Positions 62,927 through 64,000 of a stretch of DNA of 64,000 nt are shown piece after piece. Position 1 is the first letter of the stretch, and every line of letters starts with the position of its first letter. Position numbers and translations under genes: made by a program. Under the pieces are notes generated by a model. The model searched no databases. It had not been told where the DNA came from and saw only the letters and a program-made list of their open reading frames with translations. Location: the NCBI GenBank assembly GCA_028279345.1, contig JANQNY010000030.1:62001-126000 (forward strand), written 5' to 3'. The stretch comes from Geminicoccaceae bacterium (GTDB taxonomy: Bacteria; Pseudomonadota; Alphaproteobacteria; Geminicoccales; Geminicoccaceae).

Positions 62927-63198
62927 TGGCTGCCGAACGGGTCGTCACCATCGCCAACACACGGGGGCTACACGCCCGCGCCGCGGCCTTGTTCGCGAAG
63001 ACCGCCCAGCAGTTCGACGCCTCGGTCTCCGTCCGCAAGGCTGACCTCGAAGTGGACGGAACATCGATCATGGACCTGATGATGCTGGTTGCCGGTCCCG
63101 GGTCCCGGCTCTATCTCCACGCCGACGGTCCGGAGGCCGACGCTGCCCTCGAAGCGCTCGAATCCTTGATCGTAGCGCACTTCCACGAGCGCAGTTGA
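62926..63198 (+). CDS. ptsH: Phosphocarrier protein HPr/NPr
   Basis: A 90-residue phosphocarrier. His16 in NTRGLHARAAALFAK is the EI-dependent phosphorylation site. Ser47 in DGTSIMDLMML is the position phosphorylated by HPr kinase in bacteria that have one. The gene begins with the ATG overlapping the EIIA stop. The partner EI-Ntr (ptsP) is not in the window. Confidence 0.94.
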   Translation: MAAERVVTIANTRGLHARAAALFAKTAQQFDASVSVRKADLEVDGTSIMDLMMLVAGPGSRLYLHADGPEADAALEALESLIVAHFHERS

Positions 63199-63218
63199 AC
63201 AGATTTGGGTTGACGCGA

Positions 63219-63243
63219 GCGGTGGAAGCCATACCCCCACCGC
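63219..63243. other. Hairpin between ptsH and ahcY
   Basis: A perfect 7-bp stem, GCGGTGG (63219-63225) and CCACCGC (63237-63243), with an 11-base loop. It lies midway in the 94-base gap. A T-run does not follow, so it is not a standard terminator; it could be an RNA stability or leader structure for ahcY. Confidence 0.35.
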
Positions 63244-63289
63244 GGCTTATCGTATTGGGCGCGTGGACCCGCCAGTCGACGAGAGGTGA

Positions 63290-64000
<711 letters not shown>

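Overview
The window is GC-rich, densely coding chromosomal DNA from an alphaproteobacterium. The evidence is the gene order glnD-murJ-trpS ... tsaB-rimI ... miaB-phoH-ybeY-corC-lnt-xre-metK-trmB-rimP-nusA-ylxR-infB-rbfA-truB-rpsO-pnp, a Ros/MucR zinc-finger regulator, an Irr-type Fur protein, a two-domain Dcd, and a nitrogen-type PTS block ending in ahcY. A Rhodospirillales/Geminicoccales-like origin is my inference and is not proven here. Both ends cut genes: glnD lacks its 5' end and ahcY lacks its 3' end.

Bases 1-25444 form a long, almost entirely plus-strand housekeeping block. It covers nitrogen sensing (glnD), cell wall (murJ, lnt), Fe-S carriage (nfuA), tRNA modification (tsaB, miaB, trmB, truB), ribosome maturation and translation (ybeY, rimP, nusA, ylxR, infB, rbfA, rpsO), SAM synthesis (metK) and RNA turnover (pnp). 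Many neighbours overlap by ATGA/GTGA/TTGA, so they are probably translationally coupled. A tusA/mucR divergent pair sits between rimI and miaB.

Bases 25490-45890 are more accessory. A nitronate-monooxygenase-like flavoprotein with a C-terminal cysteine cluster precedes irr, which is followed directly by a lone bchJ-type gene. A D-2-hydroxyacid dehydrogenase, an SH3 exported protein, a PadR-controlled RND efflux operon, glcD-glcE without glcF, a minimal LOV blue-light receptor and a beta-carbonic anhydrase follow. Then come a glycine-zipper lipoprotein, an acetyltransferase and an AaeB-like FUSC/DUF1656/HlyD aromatic-acid efflux set. The most regulatory-looking DNA is the padR/glcD divergent region, which carries two copies of a TATATCG-N3-CGATATA palindrome.

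Bases 45986-64000 mix metabolism and small accessory genes: a DASS/SLC13 transporter, peroxiredoxin, GH13 glucan enzyme, dcd, rpiB, glyA, nrdR, a UPF0173 hydrolase and a class IV aminotransferase. A TetR-DUF6544 operon follows whose last gene (NAD(P)-binding protein) looks broken. Rhomboid and cobalamin-binding genes, three very small membrane or unknown proteins, a methyltransferase and a HAD phosphatase come next. The window ends with the ptsN-rapZ-EIIA(Man)-ptsH-ahcY block, in which hprK is not present.

No rRNA, tRNA, CRISPR array, prophage or intact insertion sequence was seen. The candidates I consider most worth following are the isolated bchJ beside irr, the standalone LOV receptor between glcE and the carbonic anhydrase, the paired PadR operators, and the cysteine-tailed flavoprotein upstream of irr.
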